From Kineosporia succinea (GTDB lineage Bacteria; Actinomycetota; Actinomycetes; Actinomycetales; Kineosporiaceae): a stretch of DNA of 64,000 bases. Shown here one piece after another: positions 35,913 through 44,416 of this stretch. The stretch's first letter is position 1. Every line of letters begins with the position of its first letter. The DNA lies in contig NZ_JAUSQZ010000001.1 of NCBI RefSeq assembly GCF_030811555.1, positions 4,213,241 to 4,277,240 on the forward strand. Direction: 5' to 3'. The notes beneath the pieces were generated by a model, which was not told the DNA's origin, searched no databases, and saw only the letters and a list, made by a program, of their open reading frames with translations. Both the position numbers and the translations under genes were made by a program.

Positions 35913-37744
35913 CGGCGACGTGGTCGCAGATCAAGAAGTGGGCCCCCGAGGCCCTGCACGACGCAGCCGAGGAGCTGCGCTCGATCGAGGACAAGCTCAT
36001 CGATCTCGGCGACGACCTGGTGAAGGTCGAGCCCACCCACTGGACCGGTACCGCGGCCGACGGTGCGAAGAAGGAGCTCACCGCCATCGGTGAGGTTCTC
36101 GAAGACCGGATGACCGAGGTCGCCGCAGTGCGGCGAGGACTGCTCACCGCTCACGATGCGGTGACCGGCATCCAGAGCCTGGTGGCGGACATCATCGACT
36201 TCGCCGCCTCCAACGAGCTCAGTATCGACGCTGAGGGCACAGTCACCGATGTGAAGGAACCGGAGGGTGGGGCAGGGATCGTCGTCGACAAGACGTACAT
36301 CCCGCCCGAGCGTGATCCCCATAACCTCGAGCTGGCGGCCGAAGAACGTCAGCGGCTGGTGGACAAGTGCGTCACCATGATCGAGGCGGTCCTGCGTCGC
36401 GCCGGTTACCTGGATCAAGAACTGACCCATGTGCTCAACAATGGGGTCCTGTCCGGTGAGCTGGCGAGGATGGATGCGCCCGATCTGGAGACGGCCGCCC
36501 AAGACGGCGACAACTGGCGCAAGCCGGATGTCTACCCTCCTCCGGAGGGTAAGGGAACGCCCGATCTGAACAGCGCCTACTGGAACAGTCTCAGCCCGTC
36601 GGAGAAGCTGAAAGTCATTCTGGGGCACCCGGAATGGATCAACAATCGAGATGGCATCGCGGCCGACGCCCGCGATGCGGCCAATCGCGTTCTGCTGCCT
36701 CGCTACCTGGCCGAGTGGGAGCGCAAGCTCAGAGACGCCGAAGCTGAACAGCTCCGCATCGTCACAGAGCATGCGGACGCGGGGCTGTCGGGTTATCCGT
36801 CCCAGGAACTGAGTGACGCCTACTCGCGGTACCAGGAAGCTCGCGACAAGGTCGATTCGCTGAAGATGGCTGAGAAGCTGATAGACCGGGACGGAGTTTC
36901 GATGGACGGCAAGGCTGTCGAGAAGGACGACAAACAGCTTCTCGCCCTGGATCTCAGTCAGGAGCGCGCCCAGGTGGCCATCGCCACCGGTGATGTCGAC
37001 GTCGCGGAGAACGTTGCGGTCTTCACCCCAGGTCTGTCGTCCAACGCGAAGACGATCGACGGGTACGACACCGACATGAAGAATCTCAGGGAGCGTTCAG
37101 CCGCGCTGCTCGTCAAAAACGGAGACGCCCTTACCCAGGAGGCGGCCCTGGACAACGTGGCGACGGTGGTCTGGCTCGGGTATCAGTCACCGCAGACGAC
37201 GCCGGACAGTCTGTTCAACCTCACGGGTGACTCGGTCGCTTCGGCCAAGAGCGCCAGTGATGGCGGAAAGAACCTCGCGGAGTTCTACTCCGGTATCACG
37301 GCGTCGCGCGATGACGACGTGAATCTCACCGCACTGGGGCATTCCTACGGATCGACCACCACCGGATATGCGCTGCAGCAGAACGACACCGGGGTGGACC
37401 GGGTCGGTTTCTTCGGATCCCCGGGAATCAGTGTGGACGACCTGGGCAAGCTGGATGTCCCTTCGCACAGTTCCTTCTATGCAGAAGCGGACGGCGACGC
37501 GGTCGGAGATTTCGCGACCTTCGGAAAGGATCCGACCAAGATCGATGGAATGACCCACATCAACACAGACGCAGCGAAGCTCGCCAACGGCGAGGGGCTT
37601 TCGGGCATCAGTGGTCATACCTCGTATCTCAAAGACGGTTCGACCAACCAGTACAACCTGGCCAATCTTGTGATCGGTGAACCAAATGCGCTGATCACCG
37701 GCTGGAGCGGGCCACCTCTTGGTGAAGTGCTGCGAGGCTTCTAG
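35909..37744 (+). CDS. DUF1023 alpha/beta-hydrolase with an ESX-like N-terminus
   Basis: The 611-residue protein has an N-terminal helical, WXG100-like region (TWSQIKKWAPEALHDAAEEL) ending in VEPTHWTGTAADGAKKEL. A long helical middle follows, then a DUF1023 alpha/beta-hydrolase with nucleophile LGHSYGSTT (about residues 475-483). Acid and base residues probably lie in AEADGDAVGD and ISGHTSYL. It is probably a secreted esterase or lipase-type enzyme. Its GTG start overlaps the stop of the WXG100-sized gene, and 18 bases later comes an LppA-like lipoprotein, so these genes form one operon. Confidence 0.85.
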   Translation: MTATWSQIKKWAPEALHDAAEELRSIEDKLIDLGDDLVKVEPTHWTGTAADGAKKELTAIGEVLEDRMTEVAAVRRGLLTAHDAVTGIQSLVADIIDFAASNELSIDAEGTVTDVKEPEGGAGIVVDKTYIPPERDPHNLELAAEERQRLVDKCVTMIEAVLRRAGYLDQELTHVLNNGVLSGELARMDAPDLETAAQDGDNWRKPDVYPPPEGKGTPDLNSAYWNSLSPSEKLKVILGHPEWINNRDGIAADARDAANRVLLPRYLAEWERKLRDAEAEQLRIVTEHADAGLSGYPSQELSDAYSRYQEARDKVDSLKMAEKLIDRDGVSMDGKAVEKDDKQLLALDLSQERAQVAIATGDVDVAENVAVFTPGLSSNAKTIDGYDTDMKNLRERSAALLVKNGDALTQEAALDNVATVVWLGYQSPQTTPDSLFNLTGDSVASAKSASDGGKNLAEFYSGITASRDDDVNLTALGHSYGSTTTGYALQQNDTGVDRVGFFGSPGISVDDLGKLDVPSHSSFYAEADGDAVGDFATFGKDPTKIDGMTHINTDAAKLANGEGLSGISGHTSYLKDGSTNQYNLANLVIGEPNALITGWSGPPLGEVLRGF

Positions 37745-37762
37745 TTACGAGAGTCAGTTTTC

Positions 37763-38314
37763 ATGGCGTATCAAAATAGGCTATCGGGCCGCTGGTTCCG
37801 GCGTGCCGGGGCTCTGATGTCGGTCGCTGTCGTCGCTTTATGCGTAGCAGCATGTGGAGGTGCGAACATCTTGGGCGCAGAGGATGACAACAGTGAGGCC
37901 GTGCTCCGGGCGCGTCCCTCGTTCGACGAAGGTGCCCGGACGTATCTGGCCCTGCTCGGCGAGATCCGGGGGATCCTGGAGGAGGAGGTCCCGGATCTTG
38001 AGTGGGTCGCCGAGGTCAAGGCCGGTGGCAGAAGCTACTGCGGGGATCCGGCGGCCGGCATCGAGGCCGACTCGGCGACTTTCCAGGGCGGTTCCGCGAA
38101 GGGCGGCATTGGGCAGGAAGACTGGGCCCGGGCCAAGCCCAAGATCGTCGATGTCGCCGCGCAATACGGCTTTACCACGGTCAACTCGTTGGTTGACGAG
38201 CCGGGGAACGTCTCGCTGGCCATCCTTGATGATGATGGAGCCAGTGTGGAGGTGGGCAGTAAGGTGAATACCATCGTCATGCTCTACGGCGCCTGCATGC
38301 TGCTAGAGAAATAG
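37763..38314 (+). CDS. LppA-like lipoprotein
   Basis: The 183-residue protein has an N-terminal lipoprotein signal with lipobox VAACGG, then a domain with SYCGDPAAG, W-A-x-A-K-P-K-I helix, GFTTVNSLVDEPGNVSLAIL and LYGACML. This matches the LppA-like family (PF16708) known from mycobacteria. It follows the DUF1023 hydrolase by 18 bases. Function is unknown; surface attachment through the lipid is the one safe inference. Confidence 0.75.
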   Translation: MAYQNRLSGRWFRRAGALMSVAVVALCVAACGGANILGAEDDNSEAVLRARPSFDEGARTYLALLGEIRGILEEEVPDLEWVAEVKAGGRSYCGDPAAGIEADSATFQGGSAKGGIGQEDWARAKPKIVDVAAQYGFTTVNSLVDEPGNVSLAILDDDGASVEVGSKVNTIVMLYGACMLLEK

Positions 38315-38447
38315 CCCGGATGAGGCGGCGAGTGGCGGTGCCCCGGTTGCGCGGATCTTGTTCCGGGCTATCGATCATCGAAAGCATCGCACTCTGGCGC
38401 TGGGGCATCTCAAGTCGTCGGTTGGCTCGAGCATCCGGAACGGCGTC

Positions 38448-39431
38448 TCAGCTGAGCCGTCGCCCTCCGATCAGCTCGTCACCCAGTTCGGTACGGCGGT
38501 AAAGGACTGAGCGGCCGACCCGCTCACGGGTCACCAGACCCGCGTCCAGAAGCACTTTCAGGTGGTCCCCGACGGCTCCCAGCGACGAATTGAGGACGCC
38601 GGCCAGCTGGGTGGTGGATCCGGGGTCGGCCAGGCTCTCCAGGAGCCGGGCCCGGGCGGCCCCGATCAGCGGGGCCAAAGTCGCTGGGGCCGAAACGGTC
38701 TCGGCCAGCGTGGCCGTTCCACGGGAGGGATAGCGGATCCAGGGGCGGTGCGGTCCGTCCAGGCTCATCGCCAGTCCCTGGGCCAGGAAGACCGAGGGGA
38801 CGAAAAGCAGCCCTCGCCCGGCCAGGTCGACCGTCTGCGGTCCCCGGTCCCGCACCCGGATCCGGCCCTCCTCCCAGCTGAGCTTGGGATGCAGGTCTTC
38901 CAGGCCGGCGCTCCAGCCGTGAGCCACCAGGCGCCCGGCCCGATGCTGGACGTCGCGCTGCAGCACCGCCAGCACCCGCGGCCAGTCCGGGCGCAGCAAC
39001 ACGTCCCAGGCCAGCTCGATCGCGTCGGCCAGCCGGTTCAGGACATCGGGGGCGTGCAGAACCGTCGCCACCTCCTCGGCCACCGGAGCGCCGGCGATCA
39101 TGTACGCGATCTCGCGTCGGGCGTCCGCAAGGGAACTGGCCCGCATCGCCGCCACGTCGTCCTGAATGCTCTGACCCATCCCGGCGGGCGGGGGAGTGGT
39201 GAAGTCGACGCCCTCGCGCTCACGCTGGAGGGCGGCCAGAGCCCGCACGCCCGGGTCGTCGCGGATGGTGCCCCAGCGGTGCGTGAACCGGCCCAGCAGC
39301 GGCGACGCGGTCGAACGCCGGTGAGCGAGCTGGGCTATCAGATGGACGGTCTCGTCGCTGGGGGAGACCGCGAACCGGGACGACACGATGTCCTCGGCCC
39401 CGGCCATGATCCATAACGAGGTTTCGGCCAC
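38448..39431 (-). CDS. ArsR-type winged-helix regulator, DUF5937-like
   Basis: The 327-residue protein has a C-terminal ArsR winged helix (TTQLAGVLNSSLGAVGDHLKVLL, then DAGLVTRERVGRSVLYRRTE) after a long N-terminal domain resembling DUF5937. The start is unsettled. GTG 39431 (VAETSLWIMAGAED) keeps the first strand of that family, while farther upstream ATGs overlap the divergent MFS gene. It probably represses that MFS exporter gene, whose start is 47 bases away on the other strand. Confidence 0.85.
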   Translation of the reverse strand: MAETSLWIMAGAEDIVSSRFAVSPSDETVHLIAQLAHRRSTASPLLGRFTHRWGTIRDDPGVRALAALQREREGVDFTTPPPAGMGQSIQDDVAAMRASSLADARREIAYMIAGAPVAEEVATVLHAPDVLNRLADAIELAWDVLLRPDWPRVLAVLQRDVQHRAGRLVAHGWSAGLEDLHPKLSWEEGRIRVRDRGPQTVDLAGRGLLFVPSVFLAQGLAMSLDGPHRPWIRYPSRGTATLAETVSAPATLAPLIGAARARLLESLADPGSTTQLAGVLNSSLGAVGDHLKVLLDAGLVTRERVGRSVLYRRTELGDELIGGRRLS

Positions 39432-39477
39432 CGGCGAAACAGTAGCTCCGTCCTGACGACGCTGCCAGGTTGGCGCC

Positions 39478-40755
39478 ATGAGCACCTCGACCGTTGCCCG
39501 AACGACCTACCGTGAAGTCTTCACCACCCCGGGCTTCGCCGCCCTGTTCACCACCACCACCCTGACCGTGCTGGGCATTTCGCTGCAGATCCTCGCCTTC
39601 TCGGTCGTGGTCTTCGAGACGACCGGTTCCTCGACCTGGTCATCGGCGGCCTTCGCGGCGGGCTTCCTGCCCGGCGTCGTGGGCGGTCTGCTGCTGCCCT
39701 CGCTGGCCGACCGGTGGCCGGCCCGACCTCTGATCGCCGTCGGGAGCCTGGTGCGTCTCGGGCTCGGGCTGCTGCTGGCGGTTCTGGCGTCGAGCTCGTC
39801 GGTGCCGGCCGGAATCGCGGTGGTGGCCCTGGGAGCCCTGCTGCACCCGCTGGTCTCGGCCGCCCAGTCCGGTCTGCTGCTGCGCCTTCTCGAGGGCGAC
39901 CGCTACGTGCTGGGCCGGTCGCTGTTCACCATGACCTCGATGCTGGCGCAGCTGGCGGGACTCGCGGTGGGTGGTCTGGTGCTCCAGGCCCTGGGCGCCG
40001 GTGCGGTGCTGGTGCTGGCCGCGGCCATGCACGGTGTGGCGCTGCTGATCAGCTGGCTGGGCCTGCCGTCGGTTCCGGCCCCCGGCTCCCGGAGCCCGTG
40101 GACGCCCGGCGAGACCCTGCGTGGATACCGGGACCTGTTCGGTCACAGCCTGGTTCGGCCGCTGTTGCTGCTGTGGTGGACGCCGTTCGCGCTGCTGGCG
40201 GGCGTCGAATCGCTGGCCGTGTCCTACGCCGGGCAGACGCAGGCGGGTGGGGCGGCCACCGCCGTGCTGATGGGCGCCACCCCGTTGGGTGCTCTGGTCG
40301 GGACGACCGTGGTGGGAAGGCTGTGCCGGCCCGCCACCCGCGAACGGCTCGTACCCGTGCTGCTGGCCCTGCTCGGCGTATCCCTCCTGCCGCTGGCCCT
40401 CACCCCCTCGGCGCCTGTGGCGGCCGTGCTGATGGCTCTGGCCGGGGTCGGGCTGGCCTTCGAGACGGGCGGGCAGGCGGCGTTCCGCAACGCTCTGCCG
40501 CCCGGACGTCAGGCCCTGGGATTCGGCCTGCTGGGCGTCGGGCTGATGACCGGCCAGGGCCTGGGCCCGCTGGTGGCCGGCCCCCTCGCCGACCTGAGCA
40601 GCCCCGGAACGGCCTCGGCGGTGCTGGGCCTGCTGATCCTGCTCACGACACCGGTCTTGCTGCGGGGCGCCGGCGTAAGCCCAGCACTACCGCCAACGGC
40701 CACAACGCCTGCGCTCCTGCCGCCACCCGCTCCGTCAGTCCCAGAGGTCCGGTGA
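39478..40755 (+). CDS. MFS transporter
   Basis: The 425-residue protein has about twelve hydrophobic helices and an N-terminal FTTPGFAALFTTTTLTVLGI. The motif A equivalent is LPSLADRWPARPLIAVGSLV between helices 2 and 3. This is the MFS drug-exporter type (DHA-like). The C-terminus is a Pro/Ala-rich tail that overlaps the convergent DUF998 gene by 113 bases. It is divergent from an ArsR-type regulator. Substrate is unknown. Confidence 0.88.
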   Translation: MSTSTVARTTYREVFTTPGFAALFTTTTLTVLGISLQILAFSVVVFETTGSSTWSSAAFAAGFLPGVVGGLLLPSLADRWPARPLIAVGSLVRLGLGLLLAVLASSSSVPAGIAVVALGALLHPLVSAAQSGLLLRLLEGDRYVLGRSLFTMTSMLAQLAGLAVGGLVLQALGAGAVLVLAAAMHGVALLISWLGLPSVPAPGSRSPWTPGETLRGYRDLFGHSLVRPLLLLWWTPFALLAGVESLAVSYAGQTQAGGAATAVLMGATPLGALVGTTVVGRLCRPATRERLVPVLLALLGVSLLPLALTPSAPVAAVLMALAGVGLAFETGGQAAFRNALPPGRQALGFGLLGVGLMTGQGLGPLVAGPLADLSSPGTASAVLGLLILLTTPVLLRGAGVSPALPPTATTPALLPPPAPSVPEVR

Positions 40756-41227
40756 CATACAGGGTGAAACCGAAGACGCCGACCAGGACGAGCAGAACCG
40801 ACCCCGCCACCAGCGAGACCGGTGGATTCAGCACCCGGTCTCCCGAACGTCCGTTCGCCACCAGCGGCCACACCGCCAGCGCCACGAAAGCGGCCGTGGC
40901 ACAGAGAGTGTGCGCCGCCGAGCTGCCCCCACCGCCGGGCAGGGGGAACGCCGCCACGAGCACGGTCGCCACCCCACCGGCCGCCAGCAGCAACCGGCCG
41001 GGCCGGGCGGCCTCCGTCAGGCAGAACGCGGTGACCAGATGAGCCACGCCGACCCCGATCAGCGCAACCGTCATGACCACACGATCCGTGGCACCGATGG
41101 CAGCCAGGTCGCTGATCGCGTCCACCATCGGATCGAAACCGGGCGGCTGACGGGACTCGGCCAGCAGCCAGCCGCCGATGAGCAGCACCGGGGCCGCGAC
41201 CGAGGAGACGTAGGCGGGGGGACGCAC
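40643..41227 (-). CDS. DUF998 membrane protein
   Basis: The 194-residue protein contains about six hydrophobic helices, with GFDPMVDAISDLAAIG in the first periplasmic loop and HTLCATAAFVALAVWPLVA later. This is the DUF998 pattern (formerly linked to 'hypothetical membrane' proteins). Function is unknown. Its 3' end overlaps the MFS gene on the other strand by 113 bases, an unusually long antisense overlap for two real genes; codon use on both is plausible. Confidence 0.75.
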   Translation of the reverse strand: MRPPAYVSSVAAPVLLIGGWLLAESRQPPGFDPMVDAISDLAAIGATDRVVMTVALIGVGVAHLVTAFCLTEAARPGRLLLAAGGVATVLVAAFPLPGGGGSSAAHTLCATAAFVALAVWPLVANGRSGDRVLNPPVSLVAGSVLLVLVGVFGFTLYVTGPLGLTERVAAGAQALWPLAVVLGLRRRPAARPVS

Positions 41228-41242
41228 GCCCCCAGCTTCGCC

Positions 41243-41818
41243 TCAGGTCTCGTCCGCCGCCAGTTCCAGGCTCTTCGCCAGCTCCACGAGCACCGGCCGC
41301 CAGTACCCCGCCTCGACCAGGTCGACGTGGCTCGTGGACAGGTAGACGCCCAGGTCACCGCCCGGATCACTGACCCGCCAGACGAAGACCTCGTGCTCCT
41401 GCACCACCTCGTACTCCGGGTTCACCGGGGAGCGGTAGCGCTGCACGAGGTGCGTCGCCGGGCCGGCCTCGGTCTCGATCGACTCCTCCTGCGCCGGCAG
41501 CTCGAGCATCTCCTCGGGAAGCCGGAACTCCTCGACCAGGTCCTCGAGCGTCACCTCGTCGGCCAGCCCCTCGGCCCGGACACTCACGCTGCAGATCGCC
41601 GGATCGCCCGGACGGGGCATGAGGAACAGCACCATCACCGGCGGCACCTCCTCGCGGCGCGCCGACTCCAGGGCCGGCACCAGGACGTTCGCCAGGAGCG
41701 CCGCCCGCTCTTCGGGGACGTCGGCCGAACTCACCGCCGCCCGGGCCCACTCGTGCGGATCGGCCTCCAGGTCGGCCATCACCCAGATGTCCGCGAGATC
41801 CACCAGAACGCTCGTCAT
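41243..41818 (-). CDS. conserved-looking protein, last gene of the WXG100 operon
   Basis: The 191-residue protein is acidic, without membrane segments. It resembles the next protein upstream in its plan: a first strand with Trp (LADIWVMADL), helices (ERAALLANVLVPALESAR), and a final helix with aromatic residues (GYWRPVLVELAKSLEL). I infer that the two are diverged paralogues. It could act as a chaperone or immunity protein for the neighbouring T7SS-signal protein, but no motif proves it. The ATG is one base from the previous stop. Confidence 0.6.
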   Translation of the reverse strand: MTSVLVDLADIWVMADLEADPHEWARAAVSSADVPEERAALLANVLVPALESARREEVPPVMVLFLMPRPGDPAICSVSVRAEGLADEVTLEDLVEEFRLPEEMLELPAQEESIETEAGPATHLVQRYRSPVNPEYEVVQEHEVFVWRVSDPGGDLGVYLSTSHVDLVEAGYWRPVLVELAKSLELAADET

Positions 41819-41819
41819 G

Positions 41820-42419
41820 TCAGGCCTCTCGCCAGCGCAGGGATCCGGCGACCGCCTCGAAGAGCACCATCATCGAGGCGGCGATCGGTTCCATCGGGGT
41901 GCGGAAGGTCAGCAGAAGGATCTGCGACCGGTCGGGGAAGGGCACGAAGACGTCCAGACCGGTGAAGGTCAGCCGGGCCGGCCCGAGCCCGGGAATCTCC
42001 TCGCGCATGATCTTGGCCTCGGAACGCCTCACCGCGGGCACATTCTCACCGGCGACCTCGAGCACCGCGGGCTCGCTGTTCGGGTCGTTCGCCAGCACCC
42101 GCGCCAGGATCTCGGGCGCCACGTCGGCCGGTACCGGTTCCGGAACCACCGTGACCACCAGAGTGGCCGCGAGAGGAATGCCGCGCAGAACGTCCATCAG
42201 CAGGTAGAACTCACGCCCACCGCCGTCGTGGGCCCGGTCGACCAGGCCGGCCAGGTCGTTCTCGAGAGAACGCCGCGCGGAGGCGGACTCGTCACGGGAG
42301 ACCGTGGCGAACGCCTTGCCCACCACGGAAGTCACCTGCTGACGGCGGTTCTCGTCGAGCCGGACCCGGTGCCAGGTCTCGGGGAGGAGAAGGGACCAGC
42401 CTGTCGTCGATGTCGTCAC
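41820..42419 (-). CDS. conserved-looking protein in the WXG100 operon
   Basis: The 199-residue protein begins TTSTTGWSLLLPETWHRVRL, which has the LPxxW start seen in small proteins that accompany ESX-type substrates. It then has paired helices and a C-terminal VLFEAVAGSLRW. It may be paralogous to the next gene. The GTG start overlaps the stop of the T7SS-signal gene (GTGA). A reading from farther upstream is not supported because it would lie inside that gene. Confidence 0.6.
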   Translation of the reverse strand: MTTSTTGWSLLLPETWHRVRLDENRRQQVTSVVGKAFATVSRDESASARRSLENDLAGLVDRAHDGGGREFYLLMDVLRGIPLAATLVVTVVPEPVPADVAPEILARVLANDPNSEPAVLEVAGENVPAVRRSEAKIMREEIPGLGPARLTFTGLDVFVPFPDRSQILLLTFRTPMEPIAASMMVLFEAVAGSLRWREA

Positions 42420-43765
42420 TTGTTCGCGTACCGTCCGAACGTGGTGTATTTGTCGAGCAGGGACGCGGCTTTGGACTTGTCGGCGATGTCGCCGGCGATG
42501 CCGATCGCGTTGGCCAGGTCGGCCTGCCCCACCTTCTTCTGCACCTCGGCCATGGCGTTCTTGACCCCGTTGTACTTCGGGGCCAGCGCCTCGATGGCCT
42601 TGTGCTGTGCGGTGGTGTAGACCACGTCCGAGTCCATCTGCAGGAACTTGCCGATGCGGGAGTTCACCAGTTTGTCGACCTTGGCCTGCCGGGGCACGAG
42701 CCACTTGTTCGTGTTGGCGATGAACGAGGACGCGGGCTTCGAGAGCGCCTCGTCGATGAGTTTGCCGGCCTCCGCCCTGGCCCGGCGCACGCCCCCGTTG
42801 ACCACGGCCTTGCGGGCGTTCTCGGAGATCTTCGCCGCCGCCTTCTTCGTTGCCGCTCCCTTGGCCTGCCGCACGAAACCGGTCTTCGCGGCGGCCTTCA
42901 GCCCGGCCTGAGCCGTCTTCGCACCCGCGGTGGCGGCCTTGCCCCAGCCGAACGTCACCAGGCCCAGCACGTCGAGCCCGATCGAGACCAGGGACCCGTC
43001 ACCCGACAGGGCCGTCAGGATGTGGCAGACCAGGCTGATCACGGTCAACCCGGCGGCGACCGCGAAAAAGGCCGGGGCGATGGCATTCACGACCGGGATG
43101 AACGAGAGCACGGTGCCGATCACGGCCAGGGCCGAGGAGATCTTGCCCATCCAGTCGGCGATGCCGTTGATCGTGCCGGCGTGCTTGTGCACCCAGTCGA
43201 TGAACGAGTTCCAGTTCTTGGAGGTCCAGTCCTTGACCCGGTCCCACCAGTTGTCTTTCAGGCCGTCACTGTCGATCGCGTCGCGCACCTGGGCGGCGGC
43301 CTGCCGGTCGGCGGAGTCGCGGCGGTCCATCGCCGCGCGCAGGCGCCGGGTGGGCCCGTTGAGCGCCTGGGCCATCGGGTCGTCCAGGGCGTTCGTGGCG
43401 TCTCCGGCAGCCTGCTTGGCCTTGACCTCGGCCTCGGCCTGCTTGGCCTCACGCGCGGCGTCGTCGGCCTCCTGCTGGGCCTGGGCCAGCGCGGTGGCGT
43501 AGGTGCTGATCGCGTCGCCGACCGCCTGGTAGCGGCCCTTGGCCTTGCTCAGCTGCCCGGCGACGTCGGTGGCGGTGGACGCGAACGCCCGGCCGCCGAT
43601 CGCGTCCCACCCCTCGGCGTTGGCCAGCCGGTTCAGGGACGCGGCCTGGGCCTCGAGCTCGGCCGCGAAGTCGCGGTACCGCTTGGCCATCGCCTGGATC
43701 TGGACCTGATCGCCGGGAACCGGGTCGGTGTCGCGCAACGGCATCCAGTCGGTGGGGCGGCTCAT
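42416..43765 (-). CDS. putative type VII secretion substrate with hydrophobic middle
   Basis: The 449-residue protein opens with MSRPTDWMPLRDTDPVPGDQ, the start seen in proteins annotated as putative T7SS-secreted. A helical WXG100-like segment follows (AEGWDAIGGRAFASTATDVA). A long coiled coil (about 85-130) precedes a Trp-rich stretch (DNWWDRVKDW) and a strongly hydrophobic segment (about 195-245, SALAVIGTVLSFIPVVNAIA). The C-terminal 180 residues are Lys/Ala-rich and helical with no recognised toxin domain. The ATG overlaps the stop of the WXG100 gene. A toxin or pore-former is possible but unproven. Confidence 0.75.
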   Translation of the reverse strand: MSRPTDWMPLRDTDPVPGDQVQIQAMAKRYRDFAAELEAQAASLNRLANAEGWDAIGGRAFASTATDVAGQLSKAKGRYQAVGDAISTYATALAQAQQEADDAAREAKQAEAEVKAKQAAGDATNALDDPMAQALNGPTRRLRAAMDRRDSADRQAAAQVRDAIDSDGLKDNWWDRVKDWTSKNWNSFIDWVHKHAGTINGIADWMGKISSALAVIGTVLSFIPVVNAIAPAFFAVAAGLTVISLVCHILTALSGDGSLVSIGLDVLGLVTFGWGKAATAGAKTAQAGLKAAAKTGFVRQAKGAATKKAAAKISENARKAVVNGGVRRARAEAGKLIDEALSKPASSFIANTNKWLVPRQAKVDKLVNSRIGKFLQMDSDVVYTTAQHKAIEALAPKYNGVKNAMAEVQKKVGQADLANAIGIAGDIADKSKAASLLDKYTTFGRYANK

Positions 43766-44070
43766 TTCGCGCCCTGCCCGTCGTTGATCGTGACGGCCTC
43801 GGTGAGCTGCCGGTCGAGCTCGCGATAGGCGGTGACCGCGTCGGAGACGAACTTCTGCGCCCCCTGCACCCCCGTGATCAGGTTCTCGCGGCGCCGGTGC
43901 CAGTTGTCCGAGAACTCACCGAGCGCCGAGGCCAGCGAACCCTCACCCAGCACCCGCGCGTCCTGATCGGCCAGCGACCGGGAATTGGTCAGGTCACCGG
44001 CGACCTGGCCCAGCCGCGAGGCCGTGGACTCCAGCACCGGCAGTTCGATCTTCACGTACGACGTCGTCAC
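43762..44070 (-). CDS. WXG100/ESX-family small protein
   Basis: The 102-residue all-helical protein is of ESX size with a central FSDNWHRRRENL, where W is followed by H-R rather than x-G, and two long amphipathic helices. I chose GTG 44070 (TTSYVKIELPVLESTASRLG) over an upstream ATG that adds seven unlikely residues. It is the first gene of a four-gene operon with a T7SS-signal protein. No EccC or other core secretion gene is nearby. Confidence 0.75.
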   Translation of the reverse strand: MTTSYVKIELPVLESTASRLGQVAGDLTNSRSLADQDARVLGEGSLASALGEFSDNWHRRRENLITGVQGAQKFVSDAVTAYRELDRQLTEAVTINDGQGAK

Positions 44071-44416
44071 AGCCCACCCCACGCACATCACCCGGTCCGC
44101 GTTCTCCGCGGACCCCCGGAGGTCACCCTATCGACCCGATAAATCCCTGACGCCAGGTAGTTACGCGAGCACCCTGAGCCATGACCCATAGCGTGTCAGC
44201 ATCCTCTGAAGGTTGGCTGAAGACGCTTGTGCTCTCTGACCGCGCAGGGAGTGCCGGCGGCGTTCCCCCCATCCGGACCGCAGCGCGCTGTGCCCTCCGG
44301 TGACCGCGACATGGTCACGACGCCGGTCGCGGAACGCCCGATCCTCACGGCTGTCCAGTCTCACTATGAAAGACGGCTCTCTCGAATGATGAGAAGAGCG
44401 GGTTAACCTGCCGCAC
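44071..44416. other. divergent intergenic region with a 6-bp dyad
   Basis: This 346-base region lies between divergent starts and no gene in it is supported. GTGACC (44300-44305) and GGTCAC (44313-44318) form a perfect inverted repeat with a 7-base spacer about 100 bases before the methyltransferase start. This could be a regulator site. The rest looks featureless. Confidence 0.45.
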
